A stretch of DNA of 64,000 nucleotides. Source: Mumia sp. zg.B17. Lineage in GTDB: Bacteria; Actinomycetota; Actinomycetes; Propionibacteriales; Nocardioidaceae. Under the pieces are notes generated by a model that saw only the letters and a program-made list of their open reading frames with translations, made no database searches and was not told the origin of the DNA. This document shows, one piece after another, positions 9,551 to 17,930 of this stretch (its first letter is position 1; each line of letters starts with the position of its first letter). A program made the position numbers and the translations under genes. The stretch is taken from NCBI RefSeq assembly GCF_019550915.1, contig NZ_JAHWCI010000008.1, positions 558,001 to 622,000 on the forward strand. The letters are read 5' to 3'.

Positions 9551-10686
9551 GACGAACCGCCGCTCATCACCGGGACCGCCGGGATGGACGCCTCGACCGC
9601 CCATCCCTGCGGGCCCGCGTCGACGTCGAGGGTTCCACCGAGTGCGCTGACCCGCTCACGCATCCCGCTGAGGCCGTGCCCGTCCTGGATCTGCGGGCCT
9701 GCGGCGGCCGTCCCGTCGTCGACGACGCGGACCCCGAGCAGTCCGGGCTCCTGCATGCCGATCCGAACGCTGATGCTGCGCCCGTTCGAGTGACGCAGCG
9801 TGTTCGTGATCGCCTCCTGCACAAGACGGAACGCCGCGGCACCGACCTCGGGCGCCACGTCGATCTGATCGACCTGCACGTCGACGGCGTACCCCGCCGC
9901 GGTCGGCGCGACGCCCAGGCTGACGACCTCGTCGAGCCCCGCAGCGGGATCGAACTGTCCCCGCCCGCGGAGGACGGCGACCGTCTGACGCAGGTGCGCG
10001 GACGCGTCGGTGATCGAGGATCGGACGAGGTCGAGCGCATCTCGACGCGCGTCCTCGGCGAGCGCCTCGCGAGCGATGTCGGAGTAGAGGGCGGCGACCG
10101 AGAGCGAGTGCCCGATCGAGTCGTGCAGCTCGCGCGCGAGCCTCATCCGGTCCTCGCGCACCTGGGCGACGTCGTCGAGCTCGCCCTGGCGGGTCAGCAG
10201 CCGCGTGACCTGATCGGTCCTCTGCCGGAGGCGGCGACCGACCCGGACGCTGTGCCCCAGCGCGATGGTCGCGACGATCAGGGCAGCATCGCCGCTGAGC
10301 TCGTAGCCGAGGACGAACGACGGGCTCTGGCCCTCCAGCAGCCGGTAGCCGGTGGCGGTGACGACGAGGAGCACGCTCGTGACGATCGCCGCACGCAGGT
10401 GACCCATCTCGGCGGCCGAGTAGAGCGCCGCGGCGATCGGTACGGCGAGACCGATCGCGGGGAAGCCGGCCGCGTAGTAGCTGAAGAACCCGAGCGACGT
10501 GAGTGCCAGCACCAGCAGTGGGTGGCTGCGTCGTACGAGCATGAGCAGGCCCAGACCGAGAGCCCACAGATAGACGAGCGGGTTGACTGCACCCCCGCGG
10601 CCCTCGTGGGAGTTCGCGACGACGGCGAGCACGACCGTGACACCGACGCACAGCAGCACGTCGGTCCTCCGTGGGGTCAGGCTCAT
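9547..10686 (-). CDS. NarL-type sensor histidine kinase
   Basis: Membrane sensor kinase of about 379 aa. Residues 1-150 hold five or six TM helices with little extracytoplasmic loop, suggesting sensing within the membrane. The HisKA_3 phosphorylation site is in RELHDSIGHSL, and the ATPase region has NTLRHSNG and GHGLSGMRERV. The ATG at 10686 is one codon after a GTG at 10689; either could be used. Pairs with the overlapping response regulator. Confidence 0.94.
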   Translation of the reverse strand: MSLTPRRTDVLLCVGVTVVLAVVANSHEGRGGAVNPLVYLWALGLGLLMLVRRSHPLLVLALTSLGFFSYYAAGFPAIGLAVPIAAALYSAAEMGHLRAAIVTSVLLVVTATGYRLLEGQSPSFVLGYELSGDAALIVATIALGHSVRVGRRLRQRTDQVTRLLTRQGELDDVAQVREDRMRLARELHDSIGHSLSVAALYSDIAREALAEDARRDALDLVRSSITDASAHLRQTVAVLRGRGQFDPAAGLDEVVSLGVAPTAAGYAVDVQVDQIDVAPEVGAAAFRLVQEAITNTLRHSNGRSISVRIGMQEPGLLGVRVVDDGTAAAGPQIQDGHGLSGMRERVSALGGTLDVDAGPQGWAVEASIPAVPVMSGGSS

Positions 10687-10804
10687 CACCGTCCCGTCCT
10701 CCTCTCACCCCGATGCTAGGGCCGGGCGAGCGATCTCGGTGTCGCCCACGAGCGACGCCTGCGTCTCCTGGGAGCGATTCGTTCGCACCCCCGATACGTG
10801 ACCG

Positions 10805-10831
10805 TTGACATGTGACATCGCCGATGTCACA
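10805..10831 (+). promoter_or_regulatory. palindromic operator with TTGACA box before the membrane cassette
   Basis: A consensus TTGACA (10805-10810) is followed at once by a perfect inverted repeat: TGTGACATCG (10811-10820), one central C, CGATGTCACA (10822-10831). The next gene starts with ATG 10841, only 9 bp on, so the repeat covers the spacer and -10 region of a leaderless promoter. A repressor bound here would block the cassette. The half-site spacing is too long for a CRP site. The cognate regulator is not in the window. Confidence 0.65.
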
Positions 10832-10840
10832 CTCCGTCGC

Positions 10841-12691
10841 ATGGCTGATCTCGGACCGTTCGCCTCCCTTGTCGCCGTTGAGCAGCCACCCGCGGGCGGT
10901 GCTGCACTGGACCAGGTCATCGGCATGTCCGTCGCCGCCGTCGTCGTCTCGGCGGCCCTGCTGTGGATCGCGTGGGCGCACCGCACCCGCCGCATCACCT
11001 GGCTGCAGCGCTTCGGCGACCGTGCCGAGCAGCGTCTCGGCCGGCCAGGCTGGGTCGCCGTCCCGGGAGCGATGCTCGCCATCGCCCTCGTCACCGCGTT
11101 CCTCGGCTTCATCTGGGACGTCAGCCTGCACGCGGGAGTCGGACGCGACGAGGGCCCGCTGGCCAACCCGGCGCACTACCTCATCCTCGTCGGCCTCTTC
11201 CTGACCTTCGTCGCCGGCGCGACTGCGATGGTGCTGCCCCTCGACGAGGTGCCTGGCCCCGCCGCCGTGAAGATCACCCGCGCCTGGCACGTCCCGGTCG
11301 GCGGGCTCCTGGTGGCCGGCGCCGGACTGTACGCCCTGATCGGCTTCCCGCTCGACGACATCTGGCACCGAATCTTCGGTCAGGACGTGACGCTCTGGGG
11401 TCCGACCCACATCATGCTCATCGGGGGTGCCGGCCTGTCGTTGATCGGCATCATCATCCTGCTCCGCGAGGGCGACCTCGCGCAGGGCAAGGTCACTGCG
11501 CCGCTGCGGGAGCTCCGGGTGCGCATCTCGTACACCGCCGCGTTCGGCGGGCTCCTGATCGGCCTGTCGGTCTTCCAGGTCGAGTACGACTTCGGCATCC
11601 AGCAGTTCCGCCAGCCGCTGCACCCCATGATGATCGCGGCGGCCGCCGGGCTCGCCCTCGTCGCGGCACGGCGCGTCCTCGGCAGGGGCGGCGCCGTCCT
11701 CGCCGTACTCTTCTATCTCGCCGTGCGCATCGGCACCGCGGTGATCGTCGGGCCCGTCCTCGGCGAGGCGTACAACGTCTTCCCGCTCTACCTGGGCACC
11801 GCGGTCGTCATCGAGGTGCTCGCTCTTGTCGCGCCGCTCTACCGGCGTCGCCTGCTGTTCGGCGCGGTCGCCGGTCTCGCGCTCTCCACCGTGGGTCTCG
11901 CGCTCGAGGGTCTCTGGGTGGAGGCTGCGTTCGTCCTTCCGTGGACGAGCGACATGTGGCTCGAAGGACTCCTCATGTCGGTCCCGGTGGGCGTGCTCGC
12001 CGGGATGGCCGGGGCACTGTTCGGGACCGCGCTCACCACCGGCGAGATCCCTGGCAAGGCCGTGTGCCGCACCATCATCGTGGCCGGCATCGTCGCGGTC
12101 GCGGTGTCACTGGGCAACGGGCTGTACGCGACCGTCCCCGACGCGACCGCGAGCGTCGAGCTCACCGACGTCGACGCAGACCCGGCGAGCCGTACGGTCG
12201 AGGCGCGTGTCACGTTCGACCCGGCCGACCTCCCCAGCGACGACCCGACCTGGGTCCAGATCACGGCGTGGCAGGGCGGTGGCGACGGCGTCGTCGTCGA
12301 CCGGCTCCGTGAGACCTCGCCCGGAGTCTGGGAGACGACCAGGCCGATCCCGGTCCACGGCACCTGGAAGACGCTGATCCGCGTCTCCGACGACCGCATC
12401 CTCGCCGCGGTCCCGATCTGGCTGCCCGCCGACGCGGCGATCGATGCGGAGGAGCTCGCGGCGCCGTCCGCGTTCACGCGCGCGTTCGTCCCGGAGAGCT
12501 CGATCCTCCAGCGCGAGAAGAGCGCCGACCACCCGACGTGGCTCTGGAACGCCGCCTGCACCGTCGTCGCGATCTGCTCGCTGCTGCTGCTGTGGGCACT
12601 GGCGTGGGGTGCGGCCCGCGTCGCACGAGCCACCCCGCGCGGCACGACCGCCGACCGGCACGCAGACGACCGCCCGCCCGCCCGCGTCTGA
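10841..12691 (+). CDS. polytopic membrane protein with His-rich helices and C-terminal exoplasmic domain
   Basis: Unassigned 616-aa protein. Residues 1-440 carry about ten TM helices; several contain or border His (WDVSLHAG, NPAHYLI, RAWHVPVGG, DIWHRIFGQDVTLWGPTHIML, QPLHPMM), a pattern seen in haem- or metal-binding membrane proteins. Residues about 450-545 form an exported beta-rich domain resembling FixH/YtkA-type folds (WVQITAWQGG, GVWETTRPIPVHGTWKTLIRV). A final TM helix lies near 580-600. ATG 10841 is used; upstream in-frame TTG 10805 is part of the promoter. First gene of a four-gene coupled cassette. A copper or redox role is inference. Confidence 0.72.
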   Translation: MADLGPFASLVAVEQPPAGGAALDQVIGMSVAAVVVSAALLWIAWAHRTRRITWLQRFGDRAEQRLGRPGWVAVPGAMLAIALVTAFLGFIWDVSLHAGVGRDEGPLANPAHYLILVGLFLTFVAGATAMVLPLDEVPGPAAVKITRAWHVPVGGLLVAGAGLYALIGFPLDDIWHRIFGQDVTLWGPTHIMLIGGAGLSLIGIIILLREGDLAQGKVTAPLRELRVRISYTAAFGGLLIGLSVFQVEYDFGIQQFRQPLHPMMIAAAAGLALVAARRVLGRGGAVLAVLFYLAVRIGTAVIVGPVLGEAYNVFPLYLGTAVVIEVLALVAPLYRRRLLFGAVAGLALSTVGLALEGLWVEAAFVLPWTSDMWLEGLLMSVPVGVLAGMAGALFGTALTTGEIPGKAVCRTIIVAGIVAVAVSLGNGLYATVPDATASVELTDVDADPASRTVEARVTFDPADLPSDDPTWVQITAWQGGGDGVVVDRLRETSPGVWETTRPIPVHGTWKTLIRVSDDRILAAVPIWLPADAAIDAEELAAPSAFTRAFVPESSILQREKSADHPTWLWNAACTVVAICSLLLLWALAWGAARVARATPRGTTADRHADDRPPARV

Positions 12692-12692
12692 C

Positions 12693-12902
12693 ATGCCTCC
12701 CGACGCCGTCCTGCTCGCCCACCACCCCCTGTTGCTCACGATCCCGGCCTTCGTCCCGGCGATCGCGATCACGGTGGTCGTGCTCGTAGTCGCCCGGCGC
12801 GACCGCGTCGCTGAGGCGCGCGAGCGCGCCCAGCAGGAGGAGGCCGCGCGCGACAGCGCCGATCCGACCGTCACCACCGACCAGGAAGACGACGACCGAT
12901 GA
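12693..12902 (+). CDS. small single-pass membrane protein of the cassette
   Basis: A 69-aa protein: short N-terminus (MPPDAVLLAHHPLLL), one TM helix (IPAFVPAIAITVVVLVVARR) and an acidic, Glu/Asp-rich cytoplasmic tail ending TDQEDDDR. The start is 2 bp past the previous stop and the stop overlaps the next ATG (ATGA), which argues strongly that it is translated. No family recognised; its position suggests a scaffold or accessory subunit. Confidence 0.72.
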   Translation: MPPDAVLLAHHPLLLTIPAFVPAIAITVVVLVVARRDRVAEARERAQQEEAARDSADPTVTTDQEDDDR

Positions 12903-13264
12903 CCCCACCCCGTACGCTCATCGCGCTCGCCCTCGCCGGCCTGCTCACGCTCACCGGGTGTGCCCAGGACCCGCCGGTCGTGGACGGGGACGCCGACGCG
13001 CCGATCTCGATCCAGGTGCGCATCGCGGACGGCAAGGTCAGCCCGCTCGGCACCTCGTACGCGGCGGAGGTCGGTCAGTCGATCGTCCTCGACGTCACCT
13101 CCGACACCGACGACGAGCTGCACCTGCACGCCGAGCCCGAGGAGACCTTCGCCGTCACGCCCGGCACGCACCGGTTCGAGTTCGCGGTCGAGGTCCCGGG
13201 CAGCGTCTCGCTGGAGTCCCACCACGTCGGAGGGACGATCGCCACCATCGACGTCAGTCCATGA
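12899..13264 (+). CDS. cupredoxin-like lipoprotein
   Basis: Exported 121-aa lipoprotein. The signal peptide ends in a lipobox (LLTLTGC), giving a lipid-anchored protein. The mature domain is a cupredoxin-type beta-sandwich: GQSIVLDVTSDTDDELHLH, then the PGSVSLESHH strand pair and a final ATIDVSP strand. His residues stand where cupredoxins bind copper, but the usual Cys ligand is missing, so a blue (type 1) copper centre is unlikely. ATGA overlaps link it to both neighbours. Copper or other metal binding is a hypothesis. Confidence 0.75.
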   Translation: MTPPRTLIALALAGLLTLTGCAQDPPVVDGDADAPISIQVRIADGKVSPLGTSYAAEVGQSIVLDVTSDTDDELHLHAEPEETFAVTPGTHRFEFAVEVPGSVSLESHHVGGTIATIDVSP

Positions 13265-14595
13265 TCCTCGCCCACGGGGTCGGAGGATCGACCGATCTCC
13301 CCGTACCCCTGGAGTACGCGATGGTCGGCGCCGCGTGGGCGCTGACCATCTCCTTCGCCGTCCTCGCGCTCGCGTGGCGACGTCCCCGCCTCGACCCGAG
13401 CTCGCCCGGGGTCGCCCTCCCGCAGTGGATGACCCGGGTGGTCGACAGCAATGTCACTCGTGCCGTCCTCGGCCTGGTCGGCGTCGGCTTCACCGCCTGG
13501 GTCGCCCTCGCAGCGTTCGGAGGCGACCCCGGTCCCACCAACGGCGCACCCGGTGCCTTCTACGTGCTGCTGTGGGTCGGCATCGTCCCGCTGTCGTTGC
13601 TGTGCGGCCACGTCTGGGCGTTCCTCTCGCCCGTGCGCGCGCTGCACGGCGCCGTCTGCTGGGCGCTGCGGCGCGACCCGGCCACCGGTGTGTGGACCTA
13701 CCCGGCGCGCCTCGGCTACTGGCCGGCGGCGCTCGGCCTGCTCGCGTTCGTCTGGACCGAGCTGGCCTCGCCGGACCCCGGCGCGCTGGCGACCGTACGG
13801 GTGTGGCTGGTCGGCTACGTCGCGTACGGGGTGCTCGGCGGGATTGCCTTCGGGCGGCGGTGGTTCGAGCGGGCGGACCCGTTCGACGTGTACGCCGCGT
13901 TCGTCGCCGCCCTGTCTCCGTTCGGACGGCGCTCGCCCGACGACCGTCGGATCGTGGCCCGCAACCCGCTCTCCAACCTCGCCGGCCTCCCCGTCGACCG
14001 CGGGATCGTGGCCGTCGTCGCAGTGCTGCTCGGCTCGACCGCGTTCGACTCCGCGACCGGGACGCCGTGGTGGATGACCGAGGTCCAGACCTGGTACGCG
14101 GGCTCGGCAGCGCTCGCGGTGGCGTACAAGACGCTCGGGCTCCTCACGGCGGTGCTGCTCGTCGCGCTCGTCTTCGTGCTGGCCACCCGCGCCGCCCGTG
14201 GGCTGACCCCGCTGCAGCGGCGCGCGATGCCGGGAGAGCTCGCGCACTCGCTGGTCCCGATCGTGGTCGGATACGTCGGCGCGCACTACCTGTCGTACCT
14301 CGTCGAGAAGGGGCAGCGCACCGTCATCGCCCTCGCCGACCCGCTCGACCGCGGGTGGGACCTGCTCGGTCTCGGCGGCCTGCAGCCCTCGTACTGGCTG
14401 TCCGAGCACCCGCACCTGCTCGCCGTCCTCAAGGTCGGGCTCGTCCTGACCGGCCACGTCCTCGGCGTGGTCGCCGCGCACGACCGCTGCCTCGGTCTCC
14501 TGCCGCGTGCCCACCAGCTCACGGGCCAGCTCGCGCTGATGCTGGTGATGGTCGGCTACACGTTCCTCGGGCTGTTCCTGCTGTTCGCGGGGTGA
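13261..14595 (+). CDS. polytopic membrane protein, last gene of the coupled cassette
   Basis: Unassigned 444-aa membrane protein with about ten TM helices. Notable segments are CGHVWAFLSPVRALHGAVCW, ELAHSLVPIVVGYVGAHYLS and LTGHVLGVVAAHDRCLGLL, which place His (and Cys) in or near helices. Its ATG overlaps the stop of the lipoprotein gene. Together with the first membrane protein and the lipoprotein it could form an envelope complex that handles electrons or metal. Its function is not known to me. Confidence 0.72.
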   Translation: MILAHGVGGSTDLPVPLEYAMVGAAWALTISFAVLALAWRRPRLDPSSPGVALPQWMTRVVDSNVTRAVLGLVGVGFTAWVALAAFGGDPGPTNGAPGAFYVLLWVGIVPLSLLCGHVWAFLSPVRALHGAVCWALRRDPATGVWTYPARLGYWPAALGLLAFVWTELASPDPGALATVRVWLVGYVAYGVLGGIAFGRRWFERADPFDVYAAFVAALSPFGRRSPDDRRIVARNPLSNLAGLPVDRGIVAVVAVLLGSTAFDSATGTPWWMTEVQTWYAGSAALAVAYKTLGLLTAVLLVALVFVLATRAARGLTPLQRRAMPGELAHSLVPIVVGYVGAHYLSYLVEKGQRTVIALADPLDRGWDLLGLGGLQPSYWLSEHPHLLAVLKVGLVLTGHVLGVVAAHDRCLGLLPRAHQLTGQLALMLVMVGYTFLGLFLLFAG

Positions 14596-14638
14596 GGGCG
14601 GCTGAGGAGGGAGGTGCCGCGGTTCCTAGGCTGGGGCC

Positions 14639-15133
14639 GTGGACCGCCCCGAAGGACCCGCCCTCTCCGTGTGGCTGTTCTTCTTCGTCGTCGTCTTCCT
14701 CCGCGCCCAGGCGACGTACTGGATCGCGCGCGTGGCCACCGTCCAGGTGCTCACCCGTACCCATCCGGCCGGGGGCTGGCGCGCCCGCACCCACGACTGG
14801 CTCGAGGGTGGCTCGGCCCAGCGCGGCGCCGACGTCGTACGGCGGTGGGGCGCGCTCGCCGTGCCAGTCTCGTTCCTGACGGTCGGGGCGCAGACCGTCA
14901 TCAATGCGGGCGCGGGTGTCGTGCGGATGCCGTTCCCGCTCTATCTGGTCGCGATGGTCCCCGGCTGCATGGCGTGGGCGCTGGTGTGGACGACGATCGG
15001 GATGTCGGCGTTCTATGCGGCGGTGGGTGCCGGGCTGACGACAGGGTGGGGCGTGGCCCTCGCCGTGGGCACCGTCGTGGGAGTGGTCGGAGCGGTGGTC
15101 GCCTTCCGCCGACGCTCGCGGGCGCGCACCTAG
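14639..15133 (+). CDS. membrane protein, weakly DedA/VTT-like
   Basis: A 164-aa protein with four or five hydrophobic stretches. The central part (RRWGALAVPVSFLTVGAQTVINAGAGVVRMPFPLYL, then an MAWALVWTTIG helix) is arranged like the core of DedA/SNARE-associated proteins, which act in lipid recycling, but the similarity is weak. GTG 14639 lies 43 bp after the preceding cassette and could belong to the same transcript. It ends against a tandem repeat shared with a convergent gene. Confidence 0.65.
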   Translation: MDRPEGPALSVWLFFFVVVFLRAQATYWIARVATVQVLTRTHPAGGWRARTHDWLEGGSAQRGADVVRRWGALAVPVSFLTVGAQTVINAGAGVVRMPFPLYLVAMVPGCMAWALVWTTIGMSAFYAAVGAGLTTGWGVALAVGTVVGVVGAVVAFRRRSRART

Positions 15134-15185
15134 GCGCCAGTCGTCAGCGCCAGTCGTCGGCGCCAGTCGTCAGCGCCAGTCGTCG
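15134..15185. repeat. 13-bp tandem repeat, four units, between convergent genes
   Basis: Four contiguous copies of GCGCCAGTCGTCR (R alternating A/G/A/G) fill the gap between the TAG of the small membrane protein (15131-15133) and the stop of pabBCA (from 15189), followed by a partial unit GCGTCAG. The array begins right after one stop and its partial unit runs into the other. It has no CRISPR spacers and no strong hairpin. Confidence 0.9.
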
Positions 15186-15188
15186 GCG

Positions 15189-17930
15189 TCAGCCTCGGGA
15201 CAGGAAGTTCGCCAGCAGGTCGTGCCCACGCGGCGTGAGGATCGACTCGGGGTGGATCTGCACGCCCTCGACCGGGTGCTCACGGTGGCGTACGCCCATG
15301 AGCACACCCTCGGCGTTCCGGGCGGTCGGGATCAACGCCTCCGGGAGATCCTCGACGACGAGCGAGTGATAACGCGCCGCGACCAGCGGTCCGTCCAACC
15401 CGGCATAGACGCCCTGCCCGTCGTGGTGGATCAGGGACGGCACCCCGTGGACCGGCCTCGGCGCCCGCACGACCTGCGCCCCGTACGCCTCGGCGATCGC
15501 CTGGTGCCCGAGGCAGACGCCGAGGATCGGCGTGGTCGGGCCGAGGACGCGGACGGCGTCGATGCTCGCCCCCGCGCTCGAGGGTTCCCCGGGGCCGGGC
15601 GAGATGACGACGTGGGTGAATCCACCCGTACGGCGCAGGCGCGCCAGCCCTTCCACGTCGAAGGCGTCGTTGCGCACCACCGTGGCGTCGGCGCCGAGCT
15701 CGCGGACGTACTGGGCGAGGTTGTGCACGAACGAGTCGTAGTTGTCGATCAGCAGGACGCGCGTCCCGGCGGCCGCTGAGGCAGAACGGCCAGGCGTCTC
15801 GGCCACGGAGCGGTCACCCGGGCTCGACGCTCCGTCTCGGCCCCGGTCGTCCCTGTCCCGGTCGTCCCTGTCTTGGTCGAGGCGGCGGATCCAGTCCGTC
15901 GTACGACCGGGGGCTCGTCGTACGACGCCGGTCACCTCAGCGACCGGACGGACCCGGCTGATCGCGCTCGTCACGAACACCTCGCTCGCGCCGGCGAGCT
16001 CCGCCAGCGCGATCCTGCGCTCGACCACGGGCACCGCCCGCCCGCGCAGCAGACCGAGGACGGCCTCCCGGGTGACGCCGGGCAGGATGCGCCCGTCGAG
16101 CGAGGGGGTGTGGACACCGTCGTCGAAGACCGCGAAGACGCTGCCTCGGCCCGTCTCGAGGACCGTGCCGTCCTCGTCCACGAGCAGCGGGTCCCGCGCC
16201 GGCGTCCACGGGGCGCCGGGCAGTGTGTCGAGCACCGCTCGGTCCGTCCACTTCGCGTCACCGAGCCCACCGGGCAGGGCGACCGGACACAGCGTCCAAG
16301 GATCGGACGGCACAGCGCCGGTCGGCACCGCGGTGACGGCGACGTCTCCTGTGCGTGGCTCGAGCGTGAGCCGGAGGCGGTGCGACCCCCTGAGCGGACC
16401 TGCGGCGGCCCGGGCTCGTACGGCGAGGGCCTCGCGTTCGAGACCGACGCCGTAGACCGACCGCGCCGACCGCACGAACCGCGCGAGGTGCTGGTCGAGA
16501 TCGACGAGGCGCCCGTCGCGGACCAGCAGCGTGTCGAAGATGCCTGCCGCCGAGTCAGGCTGGCCCGGACCCGGACGACCAGGTCCCGCGAGGCGGGTCG
16601 GGACCACAAGCCCGCCGATCGGCGGGCGCGGCGCATGAACGGCGCCGCCGGGCGCAGGCGTCTGCAGCGTGGCACCGACCGCCCGGAGCAGTGGCGCGGC
16701 CTTCGTGAAGCACTCTCGCAGCTCGGCGTCGGGATCAGAGTCGGCGACGACCCCGCCCCCCACGCCCAGCCAGACACGGTCACCCCGGATCTCGAACGTC
16801 CGGATCACGACGCTCGCCTCCAGCCCGCGCGGCCCGGCGTGACCGATCGCGCCGGTGTACACCTCGCGCCCTGTCGCCTCCTGCTCGCCGATGATCTGCA
16901 TCGCCCGCACCTTCGGCGCCCCCGTCACCGACCCGGGCGGGAAGGTCGCCCGAAGCAGGTCGGCGTCCGTCGCGTCGGCCGCGAGCGTCGCCTCGACGTC
17001 GGACACGAGGTGCCAGACCCCGGCACGACGGCGTGGTTCGGTGGTCGCGGTGACGCGGACGGTGCCCGTCTCCGCCACGCGTCCGAGGTCGTTGCGCACG
17101 AGGTCGACGATCATGACGTTCTCGGCGTGGTCCTTCACCGAGGCGACGAGGTCGGCGGGATCTGCCTCAGCAGGCGCGGTGCCCTTGATCGGCGACGACA
17201 CGACGTGACGCCCGGTCCGGCGCAGATAGAGCTCCGGCGAGAGGCTGACGATCGTCCCCGACCGCCCGGCGACGTACGCCGCGTACGCCGGGGCGAGGGC
17301 GGCGACTCCGCTGAGGAACATCTCCAGCCCGGCGGCCGATCCGCCCGCGCCGTCGATCCGCGACTCCAGACGCAGGCAGACGTTGGCCTGGAACACGTCC
17401 CCGGCGTGGATGTGGGCGATCGTGCGGCGCACCGCCTCGCGGTGCGCGTCGATCCCGGGCACGGCGACGAACGGCGCGAGCCCGTACGCCGCGGGATGCG
17501 GCTCGTCACCCGCGAGCAGGCCGCACAGGCGGGCCCACCGCTCCTCGGTCTGCTCCGGCGAGGCGACCGACTCGAACCACCACACGCCGTCGATCCGACG
17601 CAGGACCGTCTCGTAGAGGGCGAGGTCGGCGTCGGGCAGCGGGTCCGTCCGAGGCGGCACGGGACCGACGTCCTCCAGCCGGGCACCGAGCTGGTAGCCC
17701 CACCACCCGATCCAGGTGCCCATCTCCCGGGCACCGTCCGGACCGGTGCCGACGTCGAACGGGTCGTCGCCGTCGGCGAGCACTCGCACCGGGTCGTACG
17801 CGACGAGAGCGCGGCCCGAGTCCCATGCCCCGACGAGCGCGACGAGCCGGTCTCGACCGCCCAACCGGCGCAGCAGCGGTCCCAGGTCCAGCGGGCCGAT
17901 CCGGCGCCGGTCGGCGGCCGGCGTGGTCAT
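15189..17930 (-). CDS. three-domain aminodeoxychorismate synthase I / lyase / glutaminase fusion
   Basis: Single 913-aa ORF covering the whole route from chorismate to p-aminobenzoate for folate. Residues 1-423 are PabB: PIKGTAP (247-253) has the Lys that distinguishes aminodeoxychorismate synthase from anthranilate synthase, and GSVTGAPK follows. Residues about 457-684 are PabC, a PLP class IV lyase with probable Lys560 (GDAKWTDR). A Asp/Arg-repeat linker (685-722) leads to PabA at 723-913, a class I glutaminase with Cys806 (GVCLGHQ) and His893/Glu895 (IHPES). ATG 17930 overlaps the upstream hydrolase stop. PabB-PabC fusions are known; PabA at the C-terminus is unusual. Confidence 0.93.
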   Translation of the reverse strand: MTTPAADRRRIGPLDLGPLLRRLGGRDRLVALVGAWDSGRALVAYDPVRVLADGDDPFDVGTGPDGAREMGTWIGWWGYQLGARLEDVGPVPPRTDPLPDADLALYETVLRRIDGVWWFESVASPEQTEERWARLCGLLAGDEPHPAAYGLAPFVAVPGIDAHREAVRRTIAHIHAGDVFQANVCLRLESRIDGAGGSAAGLEMFLSGVAALAPAYAAYVAGRSGTIVSLSPELYLRRTGRHVVSSPIKGTAPAEADPADLVASVKDHAENVMIVDLVRNDLGRVAETGTVRVTATTEPRRRAGVWHLVSDVEATLAADATDADLLRATFPPGSVTGAPKVRAMQIIGEQEATGREVYTGAIGHAGPRGLEASVVIRTFEIRGDRVWLGVGGGVVADSDPDAELRECFTKAAPLLRAVGATLQTPAPGGAVHAPRPPIGGLVVPTRLAGPGRPGPGQPDSAAGIFDTLLVRDGRLVDLDQHLARFVRSARSVYGVGLEREALAVRARAAAGPLRGSHRLRLTLEPRTGDVAVTAVPTGAVPSDPWTLCPVALPGGLGDAKWTDRAVLDTLPGAPWTPARDPLLVDEDGTVLETGRGSVFAVFDDGVHTPSLDGRILPGVTREAVLGLLRGRAVPVVERRIALAELAGASEVFVTSAISRVRPVAEVTGVVRRAPGRTTDWIRRLDQDRDDRDRDDRGRDGASSPGDRSVAETPGRSASAAAGTRVLLIDNYDSFVHNLAQYVRELGADATVVRNDAFDVEGLARLRRTGGFTHVVISPGPGEPSSAGASIDAVRVLGPTTPILGVCLGHQAIAEAYGAQVVRAPRPVHGVPSLIHHDGQGVYAGLDGPLVAARYHSLVVEDLPEALIPTARNAEGVLMGVRHREHPVEGVQIHPESILTPRGHDLLANFLSRG

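Noticed and set aside
15134-15185. CRISPR array
   Set aside because: Units are contiguous 13-mers without spacers and no cas gene is present.
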